A stretch of DNA of 64,000 bases from Apostichopus japonicus. Its lineage: Eukaryota > Echinodermata > Holothuroidea > Aspidochirotida > Stichopodidae. The notes below the pieces were generated by a model. The model was not told the origin of the DNA and did not search any database. It saw only the letters and a program-made list of their open reading frames with translations. Positions within the stretch are counted from its first letter, which is position 1; each line of letters starts with the position of its first letter. The position numbers were made by a program, and so were the translations under genes. Below, one piece after another: positions 1 to 12,500 of this stretch. The stretch covers positions 22,054,841-22,118,840 of the forward strand of contig NC_092575.1 in the NCBI RefSeq assembly GCF_037975245.1, read 5' to 3'.

Positions 1-1900
1 AAAAGACAGAAGTATTATTAGAATGATTTTCTCTCATCATGCATGTATTAAGAGATATATTCAACATAAAATGACAAGGGAATTTATTACAATGGAAGCC
101 GTGTGGACCGGGTAGTGCTCAGGGGAAACTTATGTCACTGACCGCCTCTTATTTAGCCCGTAAATATTGCCATAGGTCTTCTATATGGCTGCGGGCATTG
201 GGGTTGTATTCCATCCCCCCCCCCTCCCCACCGCCCTCCGCCTCTCTCGTATGAAAAGCTTATTATATATAGCTTAATTTTTCAATGATTACGTCACAAC
301 AATAATGAGAATTCGAACCCCTTGGTATGAAGAAAATCAGCCCTACTATTATACAAATTATATCCGTCACTGTTTCTGTTAAAGAAAAGAGCAAAAAATA
401 CATTGTAAAATCTTGAAAAGTTTAATTGAAAATGGAATCTGCAGTGTGGATAAGATAAGATGATATCATAGATAATGTACTTCAAATACATAACAATGAC
501 TCTCAACACATCCGTGTAGTGTAGCCTGCGTAGGGTTATTGATTGTTCAAAATTCATATACGTGTTCAAAATTCTCGAATCTGATTGGCCCGTTGTAGTC
601 AGCTGACCGCGCATTAACCTATGAAAAATGCACGGTTAAAATGAGATCAGTTTTGAATATGCTTGTTAAGTTAGTTTCGAACTCTCAATGGCGTTTAACG
701 TAAATTGCTGGAATCACTCAGCCTACAGACTGGTGGATAGTTTGCGTTATACCTAAGTTCGTGCATTATCCTTCGATAAATACACGGTGGACTGTTGATT
801 AACCCCTATTTAATCGAATGACATCTTAAACAGTCGACAACTACCGGTTCGTCGTATTATCTTCTGTATACCCGGTCATTCCTTTGCCATTTTGAGCGTT
901 CTTTTGAAAATCAAAACAAATGCCGTCTAAGGCGCGCATATAATTTTGTTCAAGACTAAGTTAACGCGCTTATTCAAAATTAATATCTTTCTTCCCCTTT
1001 TCTTTGGGGTCTTGGATATGCCAGTTTTTTGTAGGCTTTTCATTCCTATATGAAATGATGACACAATCATTCCTATATGAAATGATGACACAATCATATT
1101 GTTACTCGTCATATTTGTATCATACTATTACATGCTGGTATATATATCGGCATTCACACATAACACTTGACATCTTCTTTTAGTATATTTGTCTTCATGA
1201 AACGTTTGGCGTTCCGTGCATTATTTACTATATAGTACTGTACCAGAAATAGTGTTGAAATAACCGGTCTTGAATTGCATAACGGAAACTTTGTACTTTT
1301 GAGGACAAAGTAAGTTGGCGCATGTTGTACAATTTGTAAATATAAGAAAGTCTTAAACTTATTTTAAAGAAGATTTAACCACAGCCATCATCATTGGTCT
1401 ATTTGATCAATGTGACTATTCTGAAACAACTTCCCTAAACAGCTAGGAAGAATCTCATTCGAGTGCAGAAACGTGTAATGTCACGTGGCACAAAAGATAA
1501 AGACTTGATCAAGTCTAAATATGACATCATCTAGTCACATGCTCTTACTTTTGTTTTTTGTTTCTTTCTCTATTTGGATTTATTTCGCTATTTAATTACG
1601 ACAAGGTTTAATTTCTGATAGGATTAGATAGGATTAAGGAAATGCTGAATCTAGAATTAATATTACCACGTCCTAACGATGACACAAGTTTAGTTCAGTA
1701 TGACGCCATAGATTACAAAGTGATAACAGCACCTCCCCCTCCCCTCGCCTCCCCCTCCCCCTTCCCCTCACCGCATACGACTTTTAAATTATGATATTTC
1801 CCCACAACGGAGAAAGATTTAGTTAAGCTGTTTGCTGGGGTTGTTCATCACAAAGATCTTTATTATTTGAGCTAACGATGATAATTTAGTTTGTTTCTCC
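1..1900. other. No supported gene; AT-rich intergenic DNA
   Basis: I see no exon-like or repeat-domain coding sequence here. Two C-rich tracts (about 211-240 and 1732-1765) and a short 20-bp direct repeat at about 1041-1097 are the only features that stand out. Confidence 0.6.
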
Positions 1901-1959
1901 TGCAGTAAGAATTATAAATGATTCTTATTAACCTACGCCTATACCTTATCTCTATAGTC

Positions 1960-2300
1960 CGCCATACACAGGCCGTTCATTTATCTTCAAATATTGGCAT
2001 GCACGCCTATACATTCTCTCTATCCGACATCTCAATATACAAGTCCGACATACACAGGCCGTTCATTTATCTTCAAATATTGGCATGTACGCCTATACAT
2101 TCTCTCCATCCGACATCTCAATATACAAGTCCGCCATACACTCTCTATCCGACATCTCAATATACAAGTCCGACATACACAGGCCGTTCATTTATCTTCA
2201 AATATTGGCATGTACGCCTATACATTCTCTCCATCCGACATCTCAATATACAAGTCCGCCATGCGCAGGCCCGTTCATTTATCTTTCAATGTTGACACAG
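1960..2300. repeat. Minisatellite, ~86-bp unit
   Basis: The phrase GGCCGTTCATTTATCTTCAA recurs at about 1971, 2057 and 2182, with a slightly altered copy near 2267. Spacing is about 86 bp, except that the middle interval is about 39 bp longer because an internal piece (CCGACATCTCAATATACAAG) is duplicated. Overlapping open frames across it only reflect the repeat. Confidence 0.85.
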
Positions 2301-2359
2301 GCAGTTACGATGCCGCAGAACTGTGAATATTCTATTATTTTCAACTTGAAATAACAGAA

Positions 2360-3780
2360 AACGTTCTTTTTTAATTTTATTTAGCTACTCCATGTTTATG
2401 GTCAATCAAGCAGAATGTAGTGTAAGCATCCTTGCTTTCGAAAGGTGGACAGTAGGTGGAGAGGGAACAAAATAACCTTATATGTGACACGGGGAGGTGG
2501 TACAGTAAGGAGCCACGCTAGCTGCATGGATGATTTATTAAGAATGTACCATTTTGGCGAATATACTAGTATATTCCACATATTCCATATACACGATACA
2601 CTTGGCCATATATAGCTATGAGTGAATGCCCAAAATCTACAACTCATGACGAAAATGTCACCTACCTCATCATATGGTTACATCTTTCTTACTTTTATCA
2701 CATATATGAGTTATTTTGAAATATCTAATGTTCAAGGAAAGTTGTAGAACGGCAGACGTATTATATTACATATGTATACATATTATATTCCCATTTAAAA
2801 TCACATGTCAGAGAATTTTCTTCTTTTTTTCTCTTTCTTTCTTCTCATAAATCTTGTTTGGTTTCTGTTTATCCTTTGCATAACCGCATCAGTTATAACA
2901 TGCATGAACATAAACAAATTTAGATACTTTTCGATATAGTGATTGTGTGATTACTTTACCTTTCGTTGACGTCATACTCCGGTTTCAATCCACTCAGAGG
3001 TATATTTCGTCCATATTTGTTTGTCTGTTCATGCCATTACTAATTCCTCTGCTTACCAATCATTAACTCACCTCCTCTCCCCCTGCACCCATCCCTGCCC
3101 CGCCATATCAGAGTCAAACCAACGTTGATATATTAAAAAAAAATTAAAGTAATGTGTTTTTTTAAGTAGAGACATTGCATAGTAATCCTAACATAGGATA
3201 AACCGTTATTATGTGTATATACTTACCATATTCCTTATCAATTCTCACCTTTCCTTCACATCACCCTCGTCTAGTATAGAGATCTATTGATGTTATATAT
3301 TTCTGTGCCGTATTGTCTTATTTAAGATTGATTCTGTTACCACAGGTGCCATACACCATTATAAATGGTGTAAAGTGGCTCACTAAAAGACTCATATGTA
3401 AATATGAACTTAAAACTACAAGTAACCTATACAAGTGTCATGTAAAGAAGGTCATGACCAGGGCTGTCGTGACGCATGGACAGTTTATGCTTATCCATGC
3501 ACGAAATGTTTAGATTTTGAGAAAGAACATAAGGACGCTTAGCAATTAGTAATCCATCATTCAGGCATACTAATGGTGACTGCTTATAGTTCAATTTCCG
3601 CAGTTAAACTTATAATATTTCGTTCTATGGTCATTTCAGAGTTTATCAATATTGGTTCTGGTACTCGCTCTGTAAATATTGCATATGATGTTTCTGATGA
3701 AATTTGTCCAAGGTCCGTGATTTTTATCGTCAATACATAATAACAGAGCAATTTGTCACCTTGTTTACAACCTTGGGTTA
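2360..3780. other. No supported gene
   Basis: AT-rich sequence with no recognisable coding, RNA or mobile-element signal. Confidence 0.5.
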
Positions 3781-3787
3781 TTCAAAC

Positions 3788-3942
3788 TGTCCTGTGCTGT
3801 ACTATGCTGTGCTGTGCCATGCCGTACTGTGCTGTGCTGTGCTGCGCTAGGCTGGGCTGGGCTGGGCTGGGCTGTGCTGTGCTGTGCTGTGCTGTACTAT
3901 GATGTGCTGTGATGTACTCTGATGTGCTGTACTCTGATGTTC
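3788..3942. repeat. (GCTGT)n pentanucleotide microsatellite
   Basis: Degenerate GCTGT/GCTGG/GATGT units run for about 150 bp, most regular at 3830-3895. Confidence 0.85.
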
Positions 3943-3949
3943 GAGAGTG

Positions 3950-5970
3950 AATTCGAGCGCAGATCCAACACGAGAGCTATATTTCTTACGCCTCTACAGT
4001 TTGTTTGCAAAATTTAATTCGCTGATGTAGTTGATCAAAAGAAACAGCGCCATCAATTTACGCTCAATATTTCTAAAGTATGAGACTTTATAGCGTTTAA
4101 TCATCAATTTCAAAAAATGTAAAAAAAAATACGTTTTCATAACATATACTGTTTGGTAATTTTACTTGGTGCGGGCAACAACAGTAATTCGTATCTGTGT
4201 TTTTTTTATTATCTGTGCTTCTGTGTATTGAGGGTATTCGGGATTCGACTGCACTTGCAAATAACCCGCTACACGGGAAATATCTTTATATGTAAAATGA
4301 AACATCATGAGCTCATATTGATTCACATATTCAACTGTAAAATCACCGTCATGCCATAATAAAGCAATTGCATTTTATAAAATTTGTTCATTTCATTCAT
4401 TTCACAAAGTAATAATAGAAGTAATTTTTCAAATAGTTTGTTCTACCTTTCATAAAAAAAGCGTGGACATATACCCTACATATATATGGACAATTCGATC
4501 GAGGTTATTAATCTTAATTCTATCCAATTGGAACTATTGTCCAATCTAATTAAGACAAATTTTCGGACCGTTACCTCGCATCAATAAGTGGTTAATTGTT
4601 TTATCACTTGTTCTTTTAATCTCTTTTTAATCAGGGTATGTGATTTTAGACAAATACCTCTTAAACATTCCAATGGACCCCTAGATAAATACATTCCTTC
4701 TTATGTGTTCTGGGGGTCACTTGATGGTACTAGATATAGTCATCTCTTTATCACAAAATGTAACTGATAATATACACTATGTTAGGCCTCTATGCCAAGT
4801 AACCAAAAGTTTTCAACATTTAGCTTATTTTTGGATTTGGCAAATTGAAGTTTTAAGGATATAATGAATGTTTTATTTTCATCACTGCTTTCGTAAACCG
4901 ATGTATCAATGTACTAACGGTTTAGTTTGCTTTGGGTTATTCCTTATATCCGGTTTTGTATCGAATCTCAAAAGGAATATAAAACTGGGACGAAGCGCGA
5001 AGCACTTTTAGACGATAACAGAGAAAAAAATTATAGTATGTTCATGATAGAACCAGGATTTATTCACCTATAAACACAGACGACTTTACAAACTTCTCTG
5101 AGGCTTTAAGGCTAAATATACCAAATACAATAATCTAGGTCTTTCTAACTGATCTTATACATACGGTTATATTGAAATTAATGATTAACTTTACTCATTA
5201 TCGTTTCTTGAAGATTTTCAAGTAGGTTAGACTCACAGCCTCGGAATGTCACTCGTTATATATTTAACTCCGGAACGTGAGTCGATCTCTAAGATCTCTT
5301 GTTGGTTTTCGGAAGAATTGCCAACGTACTTAGAGACCTTCTTGGAAACACCTACTGGAAATAGACGTTGTACCTCTGGTCTGCCCGTAATACTTTTTTT
5401 TATATGGCATTGATTTCGGTTGTGAGGGTCACTTATCTGCTTCGTTGGTTTTTGGTACTAATATTCGAATAGCATGCTACCTGCACATTAAAACTGTTTA
5501 TTTCACATATTTTCATTCGCCATTGATAAAGCAGTTTTTGATGTAACATATCTTGAGAGTGTGATGATAACTCTGAGTTTGATTTCAAAGTTACAGGTTG
5601 CATTCTAGTTGGACAGTTCCTTGATTCAGTAATACATTATTGATATGTGACAATATTATATTATTTTTCAGTTGTAGTGCTTAGTTTCTCATATTGTACA
5701 TTCCAAGTAAACCGGTTGTCCAAGGAACTCACAAACAAGACAAACCAGAGTGTGCTCCAACAGGCAACTTAGACATTGCATCAAAATCGCAGCAAGCTAC
5801 AAATGACTAGTTTCCAAATTTTCCTTCATGCATGTGTCAATCACACACACAGCAATCACTTCCAGATAGTTAGGACGACTACCCATAAGATTTCACTCAA
5901 ATCTTGTTGCATTTTCCGAAGGACTTTAATAGTTCTACCATATACGCAAACAATTGGGATAGCCAGTAAG
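3950..5970. other. No supported gene
   Basis: AT-rich; short open frames lack splice context or recognisable domains. Confidence 0.5.
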
Positions 5971-5971
5971 A

Positions 5972-6096
5972 TGAATATACAGTCGTAATACTCGTCTTAA
6001 TACTAGTAAGACCTTAACACTAATCTTATCACTAGTAAGACCTTAATACTAGTCTTAATACTAGCCTTAATACTAGTAAAACATTAATACTAGTTC
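5972..6096. repeat. CTTAATACTAGT minisatellite, block 1
   Basis: Degenerate copies of CTTAATACTAGT and ACTAGTAAGACCTTAATA. The same array resumes at 6431-6618 and 9117-9437, so the DNA between the blocks looks inserted. Confidence 0.85.
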
Positions 6097-6430
6097 AGTA
6101 CAGTTAATATATATTTCGCATATACATAGGCATACAAAAACAGTGCAGTAATGGTATATACAGGATACTACAAAAAACATAAAATGTTATCAAAACTAGT
6201 AACCCTAAAGAAAAAGAAAGAAAATAACAGAACAAAGTAAGAAAGAAAAACAAAATGTACAAAACAAAATTGACAATAATATCAATCACGGTACTTGGAA
6301 GTTAGATAACTCTTTAGTTGATACCTAAATGAAGAACATGATTTCGAATGTCTAATACCAGTTGGGAGATTATTCCATATTTTATAACAATAATAGTTTA
6401 GCAAAAACTTTCCAATGACAGAGAATAGTT
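6097..6430 (-). mobile_element. LINE 3'-end fragment (reverse-transcriptase C-terminal tail)
   Basis: Read on the minus strand from about 6395 to a stop near 6282, the frame gives IWNNLPTGIRHSKS followed by FRYQLKSYL. This matches the usual C-terminal tail of CR1/L2/jockey-type LINE polymerases (IWNxLPxxIRxSxS...FKxxLKxxL). No RT catalytic region is present, so it is a 5'-truncated copy. The fragment sits between two blocks of the same minisatellite, so it appears to have landed in it. The clade is unresolved. Confidence 0.6.
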
Positions 6431-6618
6431 CTTAATACTAATCTTAATACTAGTAAAAGTAAGACATTAATACTAGTTCCTAATACTAGTCTTAATACTT
6501 TAGTAAGACATTAATACGAGTTTTATTACTAGTCTATAATACTAGTAAAACCTTAATACGAATCTAAATACTAGTCTTATTACCAGTAAGACCTTGATAC
6601 TAGTCTTTATACTTGTAA
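6431..6618. repeat. CTTAATACTAGT minisatellite, block 2
   Basis: Same unit as the block at 5972-6096. It directly abuts the truncated 5' end of the larger LINE at 6619. Confidence 0.85.
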
Positions 6619-9116
6619 GATGATGCTGATGTTGCAAGTGACCACCAGCTTGTAAGAACTCAAATAAAGCTTAAACTCAAGAAACAAGACAAGAAAGCCA
6701 ATCCAAGAATGAAATACGATGTGAGCAAACTGCAGAACCCAGCAATTAAGAACCAATTTTCAGTGGAACTCAAGAACAAATTTGCTGTGCTTGAAGCAGT
6801 ATCAGACGATGTAGACATTGAAGCAAAATGGGACAATTTCAATAATGCATTTAACCAGTCAGCTCAAGAAGTTCTAGGAACCAGGAAGAGGAAACAGAAG
6901 CCATGGATAGGTGTCGAAACATGGAAGAAAGTAGTAGAGAGAAAACATATCAAAATGAAAATTGAAAATGCGAAATCCATCAGAATTAAACAGCAACTCC
7001 AAGCAGAATACAAGGCTAAAGATAAAGAAGTCAAATCAAGCATGAGATCAGATAAGAGAAAGTGGGTGGATAGTTTGGCAGGTGATGCACAACGAGCAGC
7101 TGAAAATGGTCAAATGAAAACTCTCTAGGCGGAGTGTATAGCCTAGTGGTTAACGCCGGCGTCTCCCAGTCATGAGATCCCCGGTTCGATTCCCCGCCGA
7201 CAGCAATGTGTGTCGTCTGGCAAGGGTGTTGTTCAATAACAACTTCCTGACATGGACGTTAAATGGATGTGTGCCGAGAGATTGGCTTCGGTCAGCTTGC
7301 GAGTCTACAAGCCTCCATGGCTTCTTTCGCGAGTTCCTGCTTGCGGGAAGATCACATATACATACATACATACATACATATTTGAATTAACAAAAACTAT
7401 TTGCAATGAGAAACCGCGTCATGCAACAGGAGTAAAAGATAAGCAAGGCAATATCATTACAGACGAGGAGGGAAAAAGGACAAGGTGGAAAGCACATTTT
7501 GAGGAAATTCTGAACAGAGATATCCCGACAAACCCTGTGGAAAAGATAAGTGATGTTATACCAGAATTAGAAACCATTGACACCACACCAGTGACTAAAG
7601 CAGAAGTAAAGAATGCAATTAAAAAGTTGAAAAAAAGGGAAAGGCAGGAGGAGTGGATATGTTAACACCTGAATTGTTAAATGCAGACATAGATACAACA
7701 GCCAACAAGTTACACAGCATTATATGTGATATCTGGGATCAAGAAAAAATACCAAAAGACTGGAAGAAAGGTCTAATCCTGAAATTACCGAAGAAAGGAG
7801 ACTTAACTGAGTGCGGAAACTGGCGAGGGATAACATTGCTGCCCATTGCAAGCAAGATACTGGGAAGAATTGTTATTGACAGGATTAAAATAGGCATTGA
7901 CAAGAAACTTAGACCAGAACAAGCAGGATTTCGCCAAGGAAAGAGCACAACTGAACAGATCTTCATACTGAGAAATATTATTGAACAATCCATTGAGTGG
8001 CAATCTTCATTATACATAAATTTCATCGACTATGAAAAGGCTTTTGATTCGATTCACCGGGACAGTTTGTGGGAGATCATGAGGCAATACGGCGTATCAG
8101 GGAAAATCATCAACATAGTCAAACTAATGTATTCAGACAGTGTGTGTGCAGTGTTAGATGACGGCGAAGTAACAGAGTGGTTCCAAGTAAAGACGGGGGT
8201 AAAGCAAGGATGCGTAATGTCCGGATTTCTGTTTCTTTTTGTGATTGACTGGATGATGAGAGAGACTACCAAAGACAACAACACAGGGATCAGGTGGCAG
8301 ATGACGTCTAAGCTTGAAGATCTAGACTTTGCAGATGACATCGCGCTCCTATCTTCCAGCCATTCTCAAATGCAAAAGAAAACAAACAGTATAACTGGTC
8401 TTGCGAGTAGAGTTGGACTTAAAGTAAACAAAAAGAAGACAAAGATCATGAGAATGAATAACAAGTAGAGGGATGCAGTTAAAATAGAAGAGGATGACAT
8501 AGATGATGTGAATGAATTTGCATACTTAGGTGCAATAGTAAGCAAAGAAGGAGGTGGAGAGAGGGAAATGAATAGCAGAATAAACAAGGCAAGAGTTGCA
8601 TTTACTAAATTAAACAAGATATGGAGATCCAAACAGTACGGAAGAAAAACCAAAATCAAGCTATACAAAACTTTGGTAAGACCAGTACTTCTTTATGGTT
8701 GCGAAACGTGGAAAATGAACAAAAGTGATGAAAATAGACTGGATTCCTTCCAATACCAGTGTTTGAAGAAGGCACTACAAATATTCTGGCCCAATATCAT
8801 TTCAATGGATGAGCTCAATGAATACACCCAAACTGCAAGAATAAGTCAAGAAGTCAAAAGGAGAAGATGGAATTGGATTGGTCATGTTTTAAGGAAACCA
8901 AATGATCACCATTGTATGATTGCCCTGACATGGCGGCCAGAAGGGAAGCGGAAAGTTGGCAGACCAAAAACAACGTGGAGGAGGACAGTGGAAAGAGAAA
9001 GAAAGCAAGGCGGGTGGAAGACTTGGAATGAGGCAAGGGAAAGTGCACGAGACAGGGAAAAGTGGAAACAGAGCGTGATTGCCTTATGTGCCACAAGGCA
9101 CGAAGAGGATAGATGA
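6619..9116 (+). mobile_element. LINE retrotransposon, 5'-truncated and inactivated
   Basis: Four coding blocks in order form one decayed polymerase. 6619-7128 starts with ASDHQLV, the end of an AP-endonuclease-type domain, followed by a Lys-rich linker. A SINE interrupts it. The same protein resumes at about 7384 and runs to a frameshift near 7640. 7653-8468 holds the reverse transcriptase fingers and palm (KGLILKLPKKGD, RGITLLPIASKIL, EQAGFRQGKSTTEQIF, FIDYEKAFDSI, GVKQGCVMSGFLF, and the catalytic FADD). An in-frame TAG at 8466 separates it from 8508-9116, the thumb and C-terminal region (YGCETWK, RRWNWIGHVLRKP, GKRKVGRPKTTWRR, ending ALCATRHEEDR). The C-terminal WIGH/GRP pattern is typical of RTE-like LINEs; the clade is not settled. 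It is dead: no 5' end, one frameshift, one stop, one insertion. Confidence 0.9.
7128..7383 (+). mobile_element. tRNA-derived SINE nested in the LINE
   Basis: A tRNA-like head carries pol III boxes: box A TAGCCTAGTGG at 7139-7149 and box B GGTTCGATTCC at 7183-7193, with GGCGG/CCGCC able to close an acceptor-like stem. An unrelated body follows, ending in a CATA microsatellite tail (about 7352-7380). The LINE reading frame on the left (GQMKTL) continues on the right (ELTKTIC), so the SINE interrupts a once-continuous frame. I could not define a clean target duplication. Confidence 0.85.
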
Positions 9117-9437
9117 GATGAGATACTTGTAAGAACTTTATACTAGTATTAATCTTAATACAGGTAAGACCTTAGTACTAGTCTTAATACTATTCTTAAT
9201 ACTGGTCTTAATACTAGTGAGACCTTAATACTATTCTTAATATTAATCTTAATAATAGTAAGAACTTAATACTAGTTCTTAATAATAGTCTTAATACTTT
9301 AGTAAGAACTTAATAATAGTCTTAATACTAGTCTTAATACAAGTAAGACCTTAATACTAGTCTTGATACTAGTCTTAAATACTAGTAAGACCTTCATACT
9401 ATTCTTAATACTAGTCTTAATACTAGTAAGACCTAAT
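9117..9437. repeat. CTTAATACTAGT minisatellite, block 3
   Basis: About 320 bp of the same degenerate unit as at 5972 and 6431, directly after the LINE 3' end and a short GATGA run. Confidence 0.85.
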
Positions 9438-9589
9438 AAGAAGTTTCATGTTGTCAAATGTAACTCGCATCAACGCCTGATCAGATGGTACGTTGCTATA
9501 ACAATGAACAGTAACGTAAGCTTTAAAAAACGGTACCGTACGTTTTACATACTTTCTCTCTCTCACGAGGACACTGGTTACAGTGATGG

Positions 9590-12500
9590 TTAATCAACTG
9601 TGAAAGATGGGTTAGGTATTCCTGTAGAGGGAGTTTGCCTCCGGAACCATTTTTTACATTTTGTCCAAGACAACTGGCCGGCGTCATCATTTGGACCAAC
9701 TGTTGCACACAACGGCAAGAACAGGAAGACCGAGAATAGCCAACTGAATGATATTAGTACTGTTAGAAATGTTCCTAACTGTGTATAGATTAGGACACTG
9801 GCCGGCACCATAAGAGCACCAGCTGAAAATGTCGAAAGCCCTGCAATAGTAATGGATGGCATAAGGATGTCCATTGCATACTTTGTTCTTAACTTTCTAT
9901 CTTTAAACGGTGCTGTCCTATATGCCACACCAAGGTGAATGCTGAAGTCTACCGCCAGTCCCACCCCAAGGGTAAATGTAAGGGACTCAAAAATGTTCAG
10001 TTCCCAGCCAAATAAGACTAAGTAGCCTATCGTGGTAATGACGGTTAACATAATCGTTACAGTTGCTAAGAAAGAAATCAAAAGATTCTTCGTTGTTATG
10101 ATAATCATTATGAATACTGTACTAAGCGCGATGCTTATGGTAAAGATTGCGTTTGCCAAGATGCCATCTTGAATATCATAAAATTGCAGTTGAATTCCGA
10201 CTTGACTATAAGTCCAACCACCTTTAAGACCAGGAGGGGCAGTGGATAACTGCATTGCCATCCAAGAATCAACACTTTTCCACAACTCGTCAACGGGTCT
10301 GTAGCTTAGGGTGTATGGAGTGAAAGTATCGACAGTGATGTATAAAGCATTGATTGAATCATTTTGATCGAATCGTAAGCCCGGAGAGAACTTTACACAA
10401 AGAGAATTCTGGCAAATCTGAATCGTATAACTTTTAACACAATCTTGAAAATCTGACATTGGGAACGGAAAGTCTAACCTTCGACAACAACTTGTTTCAG
10501 ATTTTAGGAAGCATGGTCGGCTCATCCAATTAATAAACGAATCAATAAAACAAAAGCTTGTCTCGTTATTGACAAAAGTTTGCTTCTTTAGATCCTTACA
10601 AAATTCCGCTAACCAAACTTGAGTTTCTGAATCTCCTAACTGAAAATCGGCATCTAATTCGAGTGGACCAAAATCGTTAGGATTCCACATACTTGTATTA
10701 TCTGTAGGGAGTACACCCCAAATGAACGAAAGGGGAAACACATTTCCAGAGTTGGCATTATTGAAGTCAAATCGTTCTTTGTAGATTTGATCATAAGATT
10801 CGAAAATGTGACTGTGTCGAAATAGTGCGAGTTCGCTGCCATCCGCAATATTTAACCGAGGATAAACGAATACGAATATACTCCCAGATATTCCAAAAAG
10901 AATGAAAATAGCAATCCATAGAAGCCGTAACTTTAAGATCAAGTTTGGTAAAATCTGTTGGAAAAATCTGTTCACCGTAGCCGATAATGATGTGTAAAGT
11001 CCTTGAAGGCATCGCCAACAACGGTTGTGATGATTCGATTTCGAGTTTGTCGAAAGATATTTATCTTGAATAATTAAAATGGCAGGTAGCCATGTCGTTG
11101 TGTAAACAAGGTTTGCGATAAGAATCGTACCAGCGAAAATTCCAAAACACTTCAGCGCGATCACATTTGTTGCAGCAGTCGTATAAAGTGCTGAAGAACT
11201 TGTTAGCGTTGTTACAAGTAACGTAAAGAGAGCATGCCGTGTGGATTGTTCCAGGGCGTCCACGCGATGGTTTTCATCTTCTCCGAATTCTGCTTTAGCG
11301 ATCTTCCATAAATCAACGAAGACAAATGTGTCGTCTGCCCCTATTGCAATAAGGAGAATAAGGGATGCGATATTTGTGAACGGAAAGAAAGGTACTTCAA
11401 ATACCACTTGATATATGAAGAAAGTAAGTACAGTGGAGAGCGCCATATTTAACAATGAGCCGATGGTAATGAAAAATGATTTCGTGTAGATCCAAATGAT
11501 GATGGTGACGGCAACTCCTCCTGCCAAAATATAGGCAAAATCGACGAGCAAGAGTTGTTTAAAAACGGTAAATTTCAAATAAAAATCAAGCCCAACGATT
11601 TTAGTCAAGCCATCATCGAGAGATTTGGAGTTTTTAAAGTTATCTTCGTAGACATCAAATATTTTGTCTACGCATTCGGAGAATGAACATAGTTCGATCG
11701 GTGAAAAACTCAACGAGAACTTTAATTCGTTGTCACTATTTTGAATATCCTGATCAAAAGAGTCAGGAACCAGAAAAGAAAATATAATGTAGATCAACCT
11801 TCTTCGAACACATTCACAAGGTAGGTCTCCACAATAAGTTTCGTCGTAAGCAGTTAGTTGGCCAGATATGTAATACTGTGAACAGCGGCGTAATATACTC
11901 TGGGCATTCTGGACATCATCCTTTGTTATGTCTTCACATGATGACTTGTTGTTAAGTAAAGCAATAGCGTAACCCAGTGACCAACTTGGACAGCAACTGC
12001 TAACATTCGTACCTGCGAGTTCTGTCTTCCTGCACTCTGTGACGAACATATCGTGTTTTCTTACTAATCTATCTTCTTGACGACAGATTGACTTAAGCTT
12101 CTCCGCTTCGAATAAATTAGTTCCCGGTTTGGAAGATTGAAAGACAATCTTTGGGTTGAATATACCTATGGGGACACAAATAACCGCATGATTAATTAAA
12201 TTGGTGGGGATAACATGAAACAACTTTCTTGCAATATATAATGTAAAATATAGTTCATATATACATAATATACATTATACTATATACACTTCATAGAGAT
12301 ATGTATAATAAATTGTATAATCATGTTTCGAATGTTTATTGAAACCAGTATAAACATCAAACAAAATATTTATAAAAAGGAGTACAAAATACATTTAAAA
12401 TATAAAATAAAATTCAAAATATAAAATATTACTATTAGTTATTAAGAATGATTACTAAAAGGTTAATACATATAAATTAAACATCAAATTATATTAAAGG

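Noticed and set aside
1918-2354. Three overlapping frames of 89-125 codons
   Set aside because: All follow the ~86-bp minisatellite.
7139-7200. Functional tRNA gene
   Set aside because: Box A and box B are present but the T-stem does not pair properly, and the unit has a SINE body and tail.
7150-7371. 73-codon minus-strand frame with a plausible-looking sequence
   Set aside because: It is the antisense of the tRNA-derived SINE.
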